NCBI GenBank assembly: GCA_036381515.1
Contig: DASVCR010000030.1
Span: forward strand, 1-64,000
Direction of reading: 5' to 3'
Length of the DNA: 64,000 bases
From: ZC4RG20 sp036381515
GTDB taxonomy: Bacteria > Pseudomonadota > Gammaproteobacteria > Steroidobacterales > Rariloculaceae
Part shown: positions 1-10,300 of the stretch, in pieces
Layout: every line of letters begins with the position of its first letter
How positions within the stretch are numbered: the stretch's first letter is position 1
Notes under the pieces: generated by a model
Told to the model about the DNA's origin: nothing
Databases searched by the model: none
Seen by the model: only the letters and a program-made list of their open reading frames with translations
Program-made: the position numbers and the translations under genes

Positions 1-480
1 CTTGGTCCACGCGTGGGTCCGGTCACCGTGCAGGTTCAGGGTTCCGCCCGAGATCATGATGCCGCGGTCACCCATGCCGGCCATGACGTCTTCGCCCTTG
101 ACGTTGTCGGTGAGGGTGATGGTCGCCCTACGCGTGTGGGGGCTCTCTTCGCTGCCGATGGCCAATTCCCCGTGCAGCATGATCCACTCGGTGGTCAGCT
201 CCAGGTCGGCGTCGTTCGAGAAGGTCAGCTTGCCGTCGATGGACAGACCGCCGAGCGGCGGCGGACTGACGTCGAGCAGGACGTTCTTGTCTCTCGAAAT
301 GACGACCTTGTCGCCCGCGGCCGGCACCTTGCCGTTCGGCCACGTGGCGGGATCCGACCACAGCGACGGCCTGGCCGCCGGTGACCCCGCTTCCTGCGCC
401 TGGACGACGGCGCACGTGCCCACGAGAAGTAATGCCGAGGGGAGGACCGAAAAAAGGGACGAGCGGTGTTGTTTTCTCAT
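1..480 (-). CDS. Secreted G8-domain protein, N-terminal part
   Basis: The reading frame runs 160 codons without a stop from an ATG at 480 to the window edge, so the 3' end is missing. It begins with a positively charged stretch and a hydrophobic segment (LLLVGTCAVVQAQ) that looks like a signal peptide ending near residue 28. The mature part opens with WSDPATWPNGKVPAAGDKVV and continues through LLDVSPPPLGGLSIDGKLTF and a glycine-rich region. That is the pattern of the G8 domain (an all-beta module with conserved glycines, known from CEMIP/TMEM2 and fibrocystin and from bacterial surface proteins). A G-rich ribosome site lies about 10 bases upstream. Inference: an exported, possibly polysaccharide-binding protein. 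Domains beyond the edge are unknown. Confidence 0.75.
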   Translation of the reverse strand, partial: MRKQHRSSLFSVLPSALLLVGTCAVVQAQEAGSPAARPSLWSDPATWPNGKVPAAGDKVVISRDKNVLLDVSPPPLGGLSIDGKLTFSNDADLELTTEWIMLHGELAIGSEESPHTRRATITLTDNVKGEDVMAGMGDRGIMISGGTLNLHGDRTHAWTK

Positions 481-795
481 GGTATCGAGCCCCCTACGTG
501 AATGGCGCCTATCCTAAAGCTTTTGGCCGGACCAGCGTAGACGGCAGGCGCGCACGGGCCTCGGTTCGCCGTCGTTCGTGCCTGGGTCAAGTAGTTGTCG
601 GAATAGACAAAGTATGCGTCCGGGCAGGGGCCGACACGTAGAGACAGTTCCGAAACGGCACATTACCGCCCGGCAACGTTCAGCTCGCGCGCCGTACCGG
701 ATAGCAACTAAAGGTTCTCGGCACCGCGCCGATACAGTGCGATGCTCGCGGCCCGTGACATCGCTCGTGCGGCCGCCGACGAACGGGGCGGGGAG
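481..795. other. Divergent intergenic region
   Basis: This gap separates the G8 gene (leftward) and the HDOD gene (rightward). I see no sigma-54-type motif, no clear -35/-10 pair and no hairpin with a T-tract. The HDOD frame is open further upstream, to an ATG at 742, but that ATG lacks a ribosome site. Confidence 0.4.
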
Positions 796-1677
796 ATGGA
801 GTCGACGGACACGGTGATACTCGACGGTCGCTACGCGCAGTCGCGAGCGGCCTCTCTGTCGCTGATCGCGGAGCTCGAGCGCAGCGTCGCGGACAAAGAG
901 CTCAAGCTGCCGTCGCTGCCGGACGTCGTGCTGAGGATTCGCGACCGGCTGGCCGACGAGACCGTGTCGCTCGGCGAGATCGTGGAGCTCGTGGGCTCGG
1001 ATCCCGCGCTGTCGGCGCGGCTGATGCAGACCGCGAACAGCGCGCTGTTCTACCGCGGCAACGGCCCGGTGACCACGCTGCACATGGCGGTGGCGCGGCT
1101 CGGCTTCCGCATGGTGCGCAACGTCGCGTTGTCGCTGGCGGCGCAGCAGATCTTCATCGGCTATGAGACGCGTGCCGTCCACGAGCCGCTGTCGGTGATC
1201 TGGAGGCATTCCGTGCACGTGGCGGCGCTGGCGCACAGGCTCGCGCGGCTCAAGACCGACATGAATCCCGAGGAGGCGTTCCTCGCCGGCCTCCTGCACG
1301 AAGTGGGCAAGCTCTACATCGTCATGCAGTGCAAGGACCGCCCCGAGCTCGCGGCGTCGGAAGCATTCGAAGGCGTGGTCGCGCAGTGGCACGGCCGCGT
1401 GGGCAAAGTGGTGATCGAGACGTGGGGCCTCGCGCCCGAGCTCGCGGCCGCCGTCGCGGGACACGAGACCGAGCCGCTCGAGGTGGCGGAGCCCGTCGGC
1501 ATGACGGCGCTCGTGGCCGTGGCGAACTTCCTCGCCGAGCACGTCGCCCGCGGCGGCGAGAGCCTAGCGGACTGCCCGCCGCTCGGGGCGTTGTCGCTCG
1601 ACGAGGAGACGTTCGGCTGGCTGCTCAAGGCGGGTGACGTCGACATCAAGATGCTCATGCTCGCCTTCGGCACCTGA
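796..1677 (+). CDS. HDOD domain signalling protein
   Basis: The 293-residue protein is essentially one HDOD domain: LPSLPDVVLRIRDRL, then LVGSDPALSARLMQTANSA and AVARLGFRMVRNVALSLAA, followed by the degenerate HD-like part FLAGLLHEVGKLY. HDOD proteins are HD-GYP relatives without phosphodiesterase residues and act as adaptors in signalling (two-component, c-di-GMP, chemosensory). There is no fused receiver, GAF or EAL domain, so partners must be encoded elsewhere. The start was placed at 796 because a G-rich stretch lies just upstream. An in-frame ATG at 742 would add 18 residues but has no ribosome site. The gene stands alone. Confidence 0.85.
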   Translation: MESTDTVILDGRYAQSRAASLSLIAELERSVADKELKLPSLPDVVLRIRDRLADETVSLGEIVELVGSDPALSARLMQTANSALFYRGNGPVTTLHMAVARLGFRMVRNVALSLAAQQIFIGYETRAVHEPLSVIWRHSVHVAALAHRLARLKTDMNPEEAFLAGLLHEVGKLYIVMQCKDRPELAASEAFEGVVAQWHGRVGKVVIETWGLAPELAAAVAGHETEPLEVAEPVGMTALVAVANFLAEHVARGGESLADCPPLGALSLDEETFGWLLKAGDVDIKMLMLAFGT

Positions 1678-1911
1678 AGCCGCGGGCCTTTCTCGTCGCC
1701 GTCTTTGCGGCTCGGGCGCCGCGCGGTCGCAATGCCCAGGTCGAGGCGGAATGATGCGTGGCGTACGCTCCGAGGATGGTTGGGCAAGACAATGGCGCAA
1801 TCCACCATTGCGTCCCGCTATCGGCTAAACCTTGCTCCGAAACGAACACCCGCTCGTGCTGCCGAGCACGAGGTCGTCCATAAAGTATTGACAATAAACT
1901 GTTTCCGGACA

Positions 1912-1927
1912 TGGCATAAACATTGCT
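1912..1927 (+). promoter_or_regulatory. Sigma-54-type promoter of the UrcA gene
   Basis: TGGCATAAACATTGCT has the -24 GG and -12 GC exactly 10 bases apart. The predicted start near 1938 leaves a 50-base leader to the UrcA ATG. A TTGACA at about 1889 lies just upstream but has no convincing -10 partner. Confidence 0.65.
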
Positions 1928-1987
1928 ATGGCGTCTCCCGCGGCGATTCGACGCCGAGATACAAGATCCATCAGAAGGAGACGACAC

Positions 1988-2386
1988 ATGAATGCCGGAC
2001 GAAGGAAGGGATTGCGCGTCGGTGCGATTGCGCTCATCGCGGGGCTTGCGCTTTCTCAGGCGACGCTCGCGGATCCGGCTGGGCGAGACATGAATGTCGA
2101 GTCGGTGACTCGGACGATCGACATCAGCGGCCTGAATCTCTCGTCGCAGGAGGGGGCGGAACGGCTTTACCGGGAGATCGCGCGGACGGCGAAGAGGATC
2201 TGCTTCGGCAGAGCCAAAGCCTACAAGGGCGTCGCAGGCGCCAGGGAGCAGCACCAGGCACGGCGCTGCTTCGATGATGCGGTGAACGGTGCGCTCGCTC
2301 AGGTCACCGAGCGAACCGGGATCGATCTCGAGCGGGTCGCCGGATCCGATCGCTTCGATTACGCTGGCTTCGTCGCGTGGCGGTAG
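1988..2386 (+). CDS. UrcA family protein
   Basis: This is a small exported protein of 132 residues with a signal peptide (GAIALIAGLALSQATLA) ending near residue 28. The mature part fits the UrcA family: a beta strand with the ISGLNLSSQEGAERLYREI motif, then two conserved cysteines (RICFG and RRCFDDA) that probably form a disulfide, and an AVNGAL segment. UrcA proteins are small periplasmic proteins common in Xanthomonadales, caulobacters and sphingomonads, with no settled function. The start is fixed by AGAAGGAG seven bases upstream. A sigma-54-type promoter precedes it and the gene is monocistronic. Confidence 0.85.
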   Translation: MNAGRRKGLRVGAIALIAGLALSQATLADPAGRDMNVESVTRTIDISGLNLSSQEGAERLYREIARTAKRICFGRAKAYKGVAGAREQHQARRCFDDAVNGALAQVTERTGIDLERVAGSDRFDYAGFVAWR

Positions 2387-2400
2387 GCGCGAGCGCGCGG

Positions 2401-2430
2401 CGCCGGAGCGGCCATCGCGCCGCTCCGGCG
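2401..2430. terminator. 11-bp perfect hairpin between convergent genes
   Basis: CGCCGGAGCGG pairs perfectly with CCGCTCCGGCG across an 8-base loop. It lies between the UrcA stop and the GFA-type stop, where a bidirectional terminator is expected. No T-tract follows on either side, so termination by this structure is inferred. Confidence 0.45.
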
Positions 2431-2452
2431 ACGCGCTTGCGATGCCGAGGCG

Positions 2453-2878
2453 CTACTCGGCGACGACGGCGCCCGACCCGCCGAGCTCGGACGGGAAGTC
2501 TTTGAGTTTCGGCAACCCGTCCTTCATCGGCAGCGCCGTCTCGGCGTAATTCACGTGCACCGCCGGCTCGAACCGTACGCTCGGGATCGTGGCCGCATAC
2601 ACGTCGGTCAGCGCCCACAGCGGATGGTGGGTGAGCAGGTGTCCGCCGCACCGCGTGCACCATACGCGTTCGCTGTTGTCACTCTTCTGAAAGCGGCCGA
2701 TGAGCTCGGACCCCTTCGTCACCTTGACGTTCTCGGGCTTCCACAGCGTGAATGCGTTGACGGGGCCGGCCGACCAGGAGCGGCAGGAGCTGCAATGACA
2801 ATAGCCCATCGCTTCCGGCTCGCCTGACACCTCGAGTGTGACGGCTCCACAAAAGCAGCTACCGGTGTACGTGGTCAT
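2453..2878 (-). CDS. GFA/CENP-V type zinc protein
   Basis: The 141-residue protein carries the zinc-binding pattern of the GFA family: GSCFCGAV (Cys8, Cys10), CHCSSC (Cys27, 29, 32) and CTRCGGH (Cys74, 77). The fold is that of glutathione-dependent formaldehyde-activating enzyme, but most members of the broad family have no proven activity and should not be assumed to act on formaldehyde. The start at 2878 has GGAGAG about 10 bases upstream. The gene converges on UrcA and its promoter was not found. Confidence 0.85.
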   Translation of the reverse strand: MTTYTGSCFCGAVTLEVSGEPEAMGYCHCSSCRSWSAGPVNAFTLWKPENVKVTKGSELIGRFQKSDNSERVWCTRCGGHLLTHHPLWALTDVYAATIPSVRFEPAVHVNYAETALPMKDGLPKLKDFPSELGGSGAVVAE

Positions 2879-3393
2879 GGCATGGTCTCTCCGTTGTCGA
2901 GCGTGGGAACGATAATCGGACGACGGCGCGGAACTCGGGCTCGTGGAGGAGGCTGAACGCCTCCACCTCCATATCCGCATTTGACACCCGCGGGCGCCGG
3001 CTTGCCGAGCTTCACGAGCGGGTATCGTCGATCGTCTCGGGAATGCTTTCGCCGCGGGCCATCGTTCGCGCTCCGCGCGTCCTGTGCTCGGAGCCAGGTT
3101 AGCCGCGAACCGTGGCAATGCCCGTGGGAACGAGCGTGGTTTTCCGGGCGGGGCGGTGAGCCGCGGAACGGGCGCGGCGGCGACCCAAACGATCCGCCAT
3201 CGTGCCCTTGCCGGGGGACAGGCGCCGGCGCCTCCGCGGAGGGATTTTTTGAACGATTCTCGTTCGAGAAATGCTTCCGCGGAAGCGCGTTGCGCACGCG
3301 GTCGCGTGACGCGAGGACCTCGACGGCCGCGAGCGGCGACGATCTAATGCGATACATCGAGAACCCGACTGGCTCCCGGACGTAGCGCAGGCC
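2879..3393. other. Non-coding stretch with palindromes
   Basis: No credible gene was found in this 515-base gap. Open frames exist on both strands but have arginine/proline-rich translations and no ribosome sites. Visible structure: the palindrome CCTCCGCGGAGG (about 3231-3242) followed by T6, then TTCTCGTTCGAGAA, then GCTTCCGCGGAAGC near 3272. The first could terminate a rightward transcript, but no promoter for one was seen. Confidence 0.3.
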
Positions 3394-3409
3394 AGGCACG
3401 GAACTTGCT
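3394..3409 (+). promoter_or_regulatory. Sigma-54-type promoter of glgB-glgE-treS
   Basis: AGGCACGGAACTTGCT has GG and GC at the 10-base spacing. The predicted transcript start near 3420 leaves a 20-base leader that carries the GGAGG ribosome site of glgB. Confidence 0.7.
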
Positions 3410-3439
3410 GGGCGCGACCGTGACCGAACGGAGGCGGCT

Positions 3440-5380
3440 TTGGCACTAGAGAAGGCCGGCGCCCGTACGGCGCCGAATGGACACGGCGAGATCGACGAGG
3501 GCGACGTCTACTACTTCCGCGAGGGGACTCACGCGCGGCTCTACCGCGTGCTCGGCGCGCATCCGGCTGTCGTCGACGACGTGCCGGGCGTGCGCTTCGC
3601 GGTGTGGGCGCCGAACGCGGAGCAGGTGTCCGTCATCGGCGACTTCAACGGCTGGAACAAGGACGCGCATCCGCTCGCCGTGCGCGGCGACTGGTCCGGC
3701 ATCTGGCAGGGCTTCGTGCCCGGCGTCGAGCCCGGCGCGGCCTACAAGTATCACATCCGCTCGCGCTACGACGGCTACCAGGTCGACAAGGCCGATCCGT
3801 TCGCGTTCTTCGCCGAGACGCCGCCCCGGACCGCATCGCTCGTCTGGACCCTCGATTACGACTGGGGAGACGCCGAGTGGATGGCGCGCCGCAGCGACGC
3901 GAATGCGCTCGGCGCGCCGTGGTCGATCTACGAGGTGCATCTCGGCTCGTGGCGCCGCACGGCCGACGGGCGCTCGCTGTCGTATCGCGAGATCGCGGAG
4001 CCGCTCGCCGACTACGTCGCCGAGATGGGCTTCACGCACGTCGAGCTGCTGCCCGTGATGGAGCATCCGTTCTACGGCTCGTGGGGCTATCAGGTCGTCG
4101 GCTACTTCGCGCCGACGTCCCGCTACGGTACGCCGCAGGACTTCAAGTACCTGATCGACACGCTACATCAGCGCGGGATCGGCGTGATCCTCGACTGGGT
4201 GCCCTCGCATTTTCCGGCCGACGAGCACGGCCTCGCGTACTTCGACGGGACGCACGTGTTCGAGCATCGCGACAGGCGCCAGGGCTATCACCCCGAGTGG
4301 CACAGCTACATCTTCAACTACGGCAGGAACGAGGTCCGCTCGTTCCTGCTGTCGAGCGCGATGTTCTGGCTCGATCACTACCACGTCGATGCGCTCAGGG
4401 TGGACGCGGTCGCGTCGATGCTCTATCTCGACTATGCGCGCAAGGAAGGCGAGTGGATCCCGAACGCGTTCGGCGGCCGGGAAAACCTCGACGCGATGAG
4501 CTTCCTGCGCAAGCTGAACACGGTCGTCTACGAGCATTACCCGGACGTGCAGACGATCGCGGAGGAGTCGACCGCGTGGCCGATGGTGTCGCGGCCCGTC
4601 CATGTCGGCGGCCTCGGCTTCGGCATGAAGTGGAACATGGGCTGGATGCACGACACGCTGTCGTACATGTCGACCGACCCGCTGTTCCGCAAGTATCACC
4701 ACCACAAGCTGACGTTCAGCCTCGTCTACGCGTTCACGGAGAACTTCGTGCTGCCGCTGTCGCACGACGAGGTCGTGTACGGCAAGGGCTCGCTGATCGG
4801 CAAGATGCCGGGCGACGAGTGGCAGAAGCTCGCGAATCTGCGTGCGCTCCTCGGCTACATGTGGCTGCATCCCGGCAAGAAGCTGCTCTTCATGGGCGGC
4901 GAGATCGGCCAGTGGAGCGAGTGGAATCACGAGGGGGCCGTCGAGTTCGCGCTGCTCGACCGGCCGCAGCACGCGGGGCTCAAGCGCTGGGTGCGCGATT
5001 TGAACACGCTCTACCGAGGCGAGCCCGCGCTCTACAAGCACGACTTCAGCGGCGATGGTTTCGAGTGGATCGACTGCAACGACAGCGAGGAGAGCGTGCT
5101 CAGCTTCATCCGCAAGGGCGACGCCGGCGATCCGGTGATCCTCGCCGTCGTGAACTTCACGCCGGTGCCGCGGCACAACTACCACGTCGGCGTGCCGACC
5201 GGCGGCTACTGGCGCGAGGTCCTGAACAGCGACGCGGACCTCTACGGCGGGTCGGGGCAGGGCAATCTCGGCGGCGTCGACTCGGCGCCGGTCGGCGCGC
5301 ACGGCCGCTATCACTCGCTGACGATCACGCTGCCGCCGCTCGCGGTCGTCGTGTTCAAGCAATCCGGGGAGCCGGAGTGA
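3440..5380 (+). CDS. glgB: 1,4-alpha-glucan branching enzyme GlgB
   Basis: GlgB makes alpha-1,6 branches in glycogen-like glucan. The 646-residue protein has an N-terminal CBM48 module (GVRFAVWAPNAEQVSVIGDFNGW), a GH13 barrel and a C-terminal beta domain. Active-site motifs are present: DALRVDAVASM (nucleophile Asp322), IAEEST (acid/base Glu at 375-376) and LSHDEV (Asp443). The N-terminus is short, lacking the extra domain of longer GlgBs. Translation starts at TTG with GGAGG five bases before it. The stop overlaps the GTG of glgE by four bases (GTGA), so the two are translationally coupled. In this operon GlgB would branch the linear glucan made by GlgE. Confidence 0.96.
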   Translation: MALEKAGARTAPNGHGEIDEGDVYYFREGTHARLYRVLGAHPAVVDDVPGVRFAVWAPNAEQVSVIGDFNGWNKDAHPLAVRGDWSGIWQGFVPGVEPGAAYKYHIRSRYDGYQVDKADPFAFFAETPPRTASLVWTLDYDWGDAEWMARRSDANALGAPWSIYEVHLGSWRRTADGRSLSYREIAEPLADYVAEMGFTHVELLPVMEHPFYGSWGYQVVGYFAPTSRYGTPQDFKYLIDTLHQRGIGVILDWVPSHFPADEHGLAYFDGTHVFEHRDRRQGYHPEWHSYIFNYGRNEVRSFLLSSAMFWLDHYHVDALRVDAVASMLYLDYARKEGEWIPNAFGGRENLDAMSFLRKLNTVVYEHYPDVQTIAEESTAWPMVSRPVHVGGLGFGMKWNMGWMHDTLSYMSTDPLFRKYHHHKLTFSLVYAFTENFVLPLSHDEVVYGKGSLIGKMPGDEWQKLANLRALLGYMWLHPGKKLLFMGGEIGQWSEWNHEGAVEFALLDRPQHAGLKRWVRDLNTLYRGEPALYKHDFSGDGFEWIDCNDSEESVLSFIRKGDAGDPVILAVVNFTPVPRHNYHVGVPTGGYWREVLNSDADLYGGSGQGNLGGVDSAPVGAHGRYHSLTITLPPLAVVVFKQSGEPE

Positions 5381-7371
5381 TCGGGGTCGAGGACGGGCGG
5401 CGCCGCGTCGTCATCGAATCCGTCCGCCCCGAGATCGACTGCGGGCGCTTCGCGGCGAAGCGCGTCGTCGGCGAGGAAGTCGTCGTCGACGCGGACGTGT
5501 TCACGGACGGCCACGACCAGATCGTCTGCCGGCTGAGATACCGGGGACCGGGGGAAAGCGAATGGCGCGAGACGCCGATGGAGCCCCTCGGGAACGACCG
5601 TTGGCGCGGGCAGTTCCGCGTCGACGCGCTCGGCCGCTACGAGTACACAGTCGCCGCGTGGGTCGATCGCTTCCTGTCGTTCCGTCACGATCTCGCGCGG
5701 CGCGAGGATCCCGCGGACATCGAGCTCGCGCTCGCGGTCGGTGCGGGCCTCGTCGCGGCCGCCGCGGACCGCGCGAGCGGCGGCCATGCCGCGCGCCTCG
5801 CCGACGCGGCACGCAGGCTCCGCGGGATCGAGCCCGTCGAGTCGCGGCGCGCGCTCGCGCTGTCGTCGGACCTGCGCGACGCGATGCTCGCGTACGCCGA
5901 TCGGCGCTTCGAGACGATCTATCCGCGCGTGCTGCCCGTCGTCGTCGAGCGGGAGAGGGCGCGATTCTCGGCGTGGTACGAGTTCTTCCCGCGCTCGCTC
6001 GCCAGCGACGACGCGGGGTCTCACGGCACGTTCGAAACGGCGCGCGCGCGGCTGCCGTACGTCGCGAAGCTCGGCTTCGACATCGTGTACCTGCCGCCGA
6101 TCCATCCGATCGGCGTGACGCATCGCAAGGGCCCGAACAACAGGCTCGACGCGGGCCCGGACGATCCGGGCTCGCCGTGGGCGATCGGCTCCGCGGAGGG
6201 CGGGCACAAGAGCGTGCACCCGGCGCTCGGTACCCTCGAGGACTTCCGCGCGTTCGTCGAGGACGCGCGGCAGCAGGGTCTCGAGGTCGCGCTCGACATC
6301 GCGTTCCAGTGCTCGCCGGATCACCCGTACGTGCGCGAGCATCCGGAGTGGTTCCGCCGGCGGCCGGACGGCAGCGTGCAGTACGCGGAGAATCCGCCGA
6401 AGAAGTACGAGGACATCTATCCGTTCGATTTCGAATGCGACGACTGGCGGGGCCTTTGGACCGAGCTCGCGAGCATCTTCGAGTTCTGGATCGCGCAGGG
6501 CGTCAAGATCTTCCGCGTCGACAATCCGCACACGAAGGCGTTCGCGTTCTGGGAGTGGGTGATCGGCGAGATCAAGGCGAAGCATCCCGAGACGATCTTC
6601 CTGTCCGAGGCGTTCAGCCGCCCGCGCGTGATGCACCGCCTCGCGAAGCTCGGCTTCAGCCAGTCCTACACGTATTTCACGTGGCGCAACACGAAGCACG
6701 AGCTCGTGCAGTATCTGACGGAGCTCGCGCAGCACGAGTCGCGCGAGTATTTCCGGCCGAGCCTCTGGCCGAACACGCCGGACATCCTGCACGAGTACCT
6801 GCAGTACGGCGGCCGGCCCGCGTTCGTCTGCCGGCTCGTGCTCGCCGCGACCTGCGCGGCGAGCTACGGCATCTACGGGCCCGCGTTCGAGCTGCTCGAG
6901 GACCGTGCGCGGGAGCCGGGCAGCGAGGAGTACCTCGACTCCGAGAAGTATCAGGTGCGGCACTGGAATCTGCGCGACCCGCGCAGCCTCGCGGACCTGA
7001 TCGCGCGCATCAACCGCATCAGGCGCGAGAACCCGGCGCTGCACTCCGACTGGAGCCTCGAGTTCCATCCGATCGACAATCACGAGCTCGTCTGCTATTC
7101 GAAACGCACCGAGGATCTTTCGAACATCGTGCTCGTCGTCGTCAACCTCGATCCGCACCACGTGCAGAGCGGCTACGTCGAGCTGCCGCTCGCGCGGTTC
7201 GGGCTCGAGCCGTCCCGGCCCTATCAGCTCCACGACCTCTTGTCCGGCGCGCGCTATCTGTGGCACGGACCTCGCAACTACGTTGCGCTCGATCCGCAGC
7301 GCTCGCCGGCGCACGTGTTCCGGCTGCGCCGCCACGTCACGACGGAACGGGACTTCGATTACTTCATGTGA
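5377..7371 (+). CDS. glgE: Maltose-1-phosphate maltosyltransferase GlgE
   Basis: GlgE (GH13_3) transfers maltosyl units from alpha-maltose-1-phosphate to the non-reducing end of alpha-1,4-glucans. The 664-residue length and architecture fit: an N-terminal beta domain, the GlgE signature FSAWYEFFPRSLA, LPPIHPIGVTHRKGPNN, VALDIAFQCSPDHPYV, the nucleophile in IFRVDNPHTK (Asp382) and the acid/base in FLSEAFSRP (Glu411). These match the positions of the catalytic pair in characterised GlgEs. The GTG start overlaps the glgB stop, and the stop overlaps the ATG of treS by one base (TGATG). The substrate would come from the maltokinase half of the next gene. Confidence 0.96.
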   Translation: MIGVEDGRRRVVIESVRPEIDCGRFAAKRVVGEEVVVDADVFTDGHDQIVCRLRYRGPGESEWRETPMEPLGNDRWRGQFRVDALGRYEYTVAAWVDRFLSFRHDLARREDPADIELALAVGAGLVAAAADRASGGHAARLADAARRLRGIEPVESRRALALSSDLRDAMLAYADRRFETIYPRVLPVVVERERARFSAWYEFFPRSLASDDAGSHGTFETARARLPYVAKLGFDIVYLPPIHPIGVTHRKGPNNRLDAGPDDPGSPWAIGSAEGGHKSVHPALGTLEDFRAFVEDARQQGLEVALDIAFQCSPDHPYVREHPEWFRRRPDGSVQYAENPPKKYEDIYPFDFECDDWRGLWTELASIFEFWIAQGVKIFRVDNPHTKAFAFWEWVIGEIKAKHPETIFLSEAFSRPRVMHRLAKLGFSQSYTYFTWRNTKHELVQYLTELAQHESREYFRPSLWPNTPDILHEYLQYGGRPAFVCRLVLAATCAASYGIYGPAFELLEDRAREPGSEEYLDSEKYQVRHWNLRDPRSLADLIARINRIRRENPALHSDWSLEFHPIDNHELVCYSKRTEDLSNIVLVVVNLDPHHVQSGYVELPLARFGLEPSRPYQLHDLLSGARYLWHGPRNYVALDPQRSPAHVFRLRRHVTTERDFDYFM

Positions 7372-10300
7372 TGGACGACTTGGACCCGCCGACGAGCCTG
7401 CTGCTATCGGAAGCGGCCGAGGAGCTCGACTGGGAGCGCGATCCCCTCTGGTACAAGGACGCGATCATCTACCAGCTCCACGTGCGCGCGTTCTTCGACT
7501 CGAACAACGATGGCGTCGGCGACTTCAGGGGGCTCACGGAGAAGCTCGACTACATCCAGCGGCTCGGCGTGAACGCGCTGTGGCTTCTGCCGTTCTATCC
7601 GTCGCCGATGAAAGACGACGGCTACGACATCGCGGACTATCGCAACATCAATCCGGTGTACGGGACGCTGCGCGACTTCAAGCGCTTCGTTCGCGAGGCC
7701 CACCGCCGCGGCCTCAAGGTGATCACGGAGCTCGTCGTGAACCATACGTCAGACCAGCATCCGTGGTTTCAGGCGGCCCGCAGGGCGCCGCGCGGCTCCG
7801 CGAAGCGCAACTTCTACATCTGGAGCGACACGGACAAGAAGTTTCCGGAAACGCGCATCATCTTCACCGACACCGAGACGTCGAACTGGGCGTGGGATCC
7901 GGTCGCGAAGCAATATTACTGGCATCGCTTCTTCTCGCATCAGCCGGACCTGAACCACAACAATCCGGCCGTCGTCGCCGCCGTGATCCGCGTGATGAAG
8001 TTCTGGCTCGACATGGGCGTCGACGGCCTGCGCCTCGACGCGATTCCGTACCTCTGCGTCCGCGAGGGGACGAACAACGAGAACCTGCCGGAGACGCACG
8101 CCGTGATCCGGCAGATCCGCGCCGCGGTGGATCGCGATTACCCGAACCGGATGCTGCTCGCGGAGGCGAATCAGTGGCCGGAGGACGTCTGTGAGTACTT
8201 CGGCAACGGCGACGAGTGCCACATGGCATACCACTTTCCGCTGATGCCGCGGATGTACATGGCGATCGCTCAGGAGGACCGCTATCCGATCGTCGAGATC
8301 ATGGAGCAGACGCCGGAGATCCCCGAGAACTGCCAATGGGCGATCTTCCTGCGCAACCATGACGAGCTGACGCTCGAGATGGTGACGGACCGCGAGCGCG
8401 ACTACATGTACCGGACCTACGCGACGGACCCGCGCATGCGCGTCAACGTCGGCATCAGGCGCAGGCTCGCGCCGCTGCTGGAGAACGACCGCCCGAAGAT
8501 CGAGCTGATGAACAGCCTGCTGTTCTCGATGCCGGGGTCGCCGATCGTCTATTACGGGGACGAGCTCGGGATGGGCGACAACTTCTACCTCGGCGACCGC
8601 AACGGCATGCGCACGCCGATGCAGTGGAGCCCCGACCGCAACGGCGGCTTCTCGCGCGCGGATCCGCAGAGCCTGTATCTACCGCCGATCATGGATCCGG
8701 TGTACGGCTACGAGGCGGTGAACGTCGAGGCGCAGAACCGCGAGCCGTCGTCGCTCCTGAACTGGACGCGCCGGATCCTCGCCGTGCGCAAGGCGCACAA
8801 GGCGTTCGGGCGCGGCACGCTCGAGTTCCTGCACCCGGGCAACCGTAAGATCCTTGCGTACATCCGTCAGTACCGGGACGAGACGCTCCTCTGCGTCGCG
8901 AACCTGAAGCGCTCCGCGCAGGCGGTCGAGCTCGACCTCCGCCGCTTCAAGGGATGCGTGCCCGTCGAGCTGATGGGCGGCTCGCCGTTTCCGCCGATCG
9001 GCGACCTGCCGTACCTGCTGACGCTGGCCGGCTACGGCTTCTACTGGTTCAAGCTCACGACGGGCGCGGCCGCGCCGAGCTGGCACGAGGAGTTTCTTGC
9101 GCCCGAGCCGCCGCCGTGGCTCGTGCTGTTCGACTCGCTCGCGAGCTTCACCGCGAGCGGGGACGGCGAGCGCCAGGCGCTCGTGAATCGGCTGATCCGC
9201 CAGCTCGAGACGGACGTGCTGCCGCGTTATCTGAGCCAGCAGCGCTGGTTCGCCGCGAAGAACGAGCGCATCGAGACGGCGTCGTTGCGGGATCGCTGCG
9301 AGTGGAGCACGCCGCGCGGCAGGTGGCTCCTCGCGAGCGTCGAGGCGCGCCTCGAGAGCGGCGGCACGCAGACGTACTTTCTTCCGCTCGCGATCGAGTG
9401 GGGCGCTGAGCGCGCCGGGCCCGAGCAGGCGGCCGCGCTCGCGCGCGTCCGGCAGAAGGCCTCGACGGGTCTCCTGTTCGATGCGTTCGCGCGCGAAGAC
9501 TTCTGTCGCGACCTGATCGAGCGGATCGTGCGCCGCGACGACGAGCCGGTCGGCTGCGGACGCGGCACGCTGCATTTCATCGGGACGTCGGCGCTCGAGG
9601 CGCTCGCGCCCCCGAACCTGAACGAGCTCGAAGTGCGCCGGCCGGCGACCGAAGGCTCGAACTCGACGTTCCTGATCGGCGACGCGCTGTTCCTCAAAGC
9701 GTACCGGCGCATGCGCAGGGGCGTGAATCCGGAATGGGAGATGGGACGCTTCCTGACGGAGGCTTCACCGTGCCGCGCGGTCGTGCCGGTCGCGGGGGCC
9801 ATCGAGTACCACGGTCCCGAAGGCGAGGTCTCGACGCTCGCGCTGCTGCAGGCGGCGACGAAGAATCAGGGCGACGGCTGGAGCTACACGCTGAGCTACC
9901 TCGAGCGATTCGTCGACGACGCGCTGACGCGTGCGGCCGGGGAGACGCCCGAGCCGGTGAGCCACGCCGAGTACCTGGTGCTGATCCGCACGCTCGCGCG
10001 GCGCACGGCGGACCTGCACCGCGCGCTCGCGACGGCGACCGGCGACCCCGCGTTCGAGCCCGAGCCGTTCGGGCCGGACGGGCTCGCCGCGTGGGCCGCG
10101 CGCGTCGAGCAGGAGCTCGGCGAGACGATGCGGCTGCTGCGCGAGCACGCCGAGTCGCTGCCCGAGAACGTCACCGTCGACAGAGAGCGGCTCGACGGGC
10201 TCGAGGCGGCGCTCCGCGCGCGGCTCGCGGCGCTCGCCAAGCGTCCCGTCGCCGCGAAGAGCACGCGATACCACGGCGACTACCATCTCGGCCAGGTGCT

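Noticed and set aside
2981..3385. Possible gene in the 2.9-3.4 kb gap
   Set aside because: Several open frames on both strands exist but their translations are low-complexity and none has a ribosome site.
3604..7371. Very long frame through glgB on the same strand
   Set aside because: Its first ~590 codons overlap glgB in another frame and are arginine-rich; only the part from 5377 (GlgE) has family motifs.
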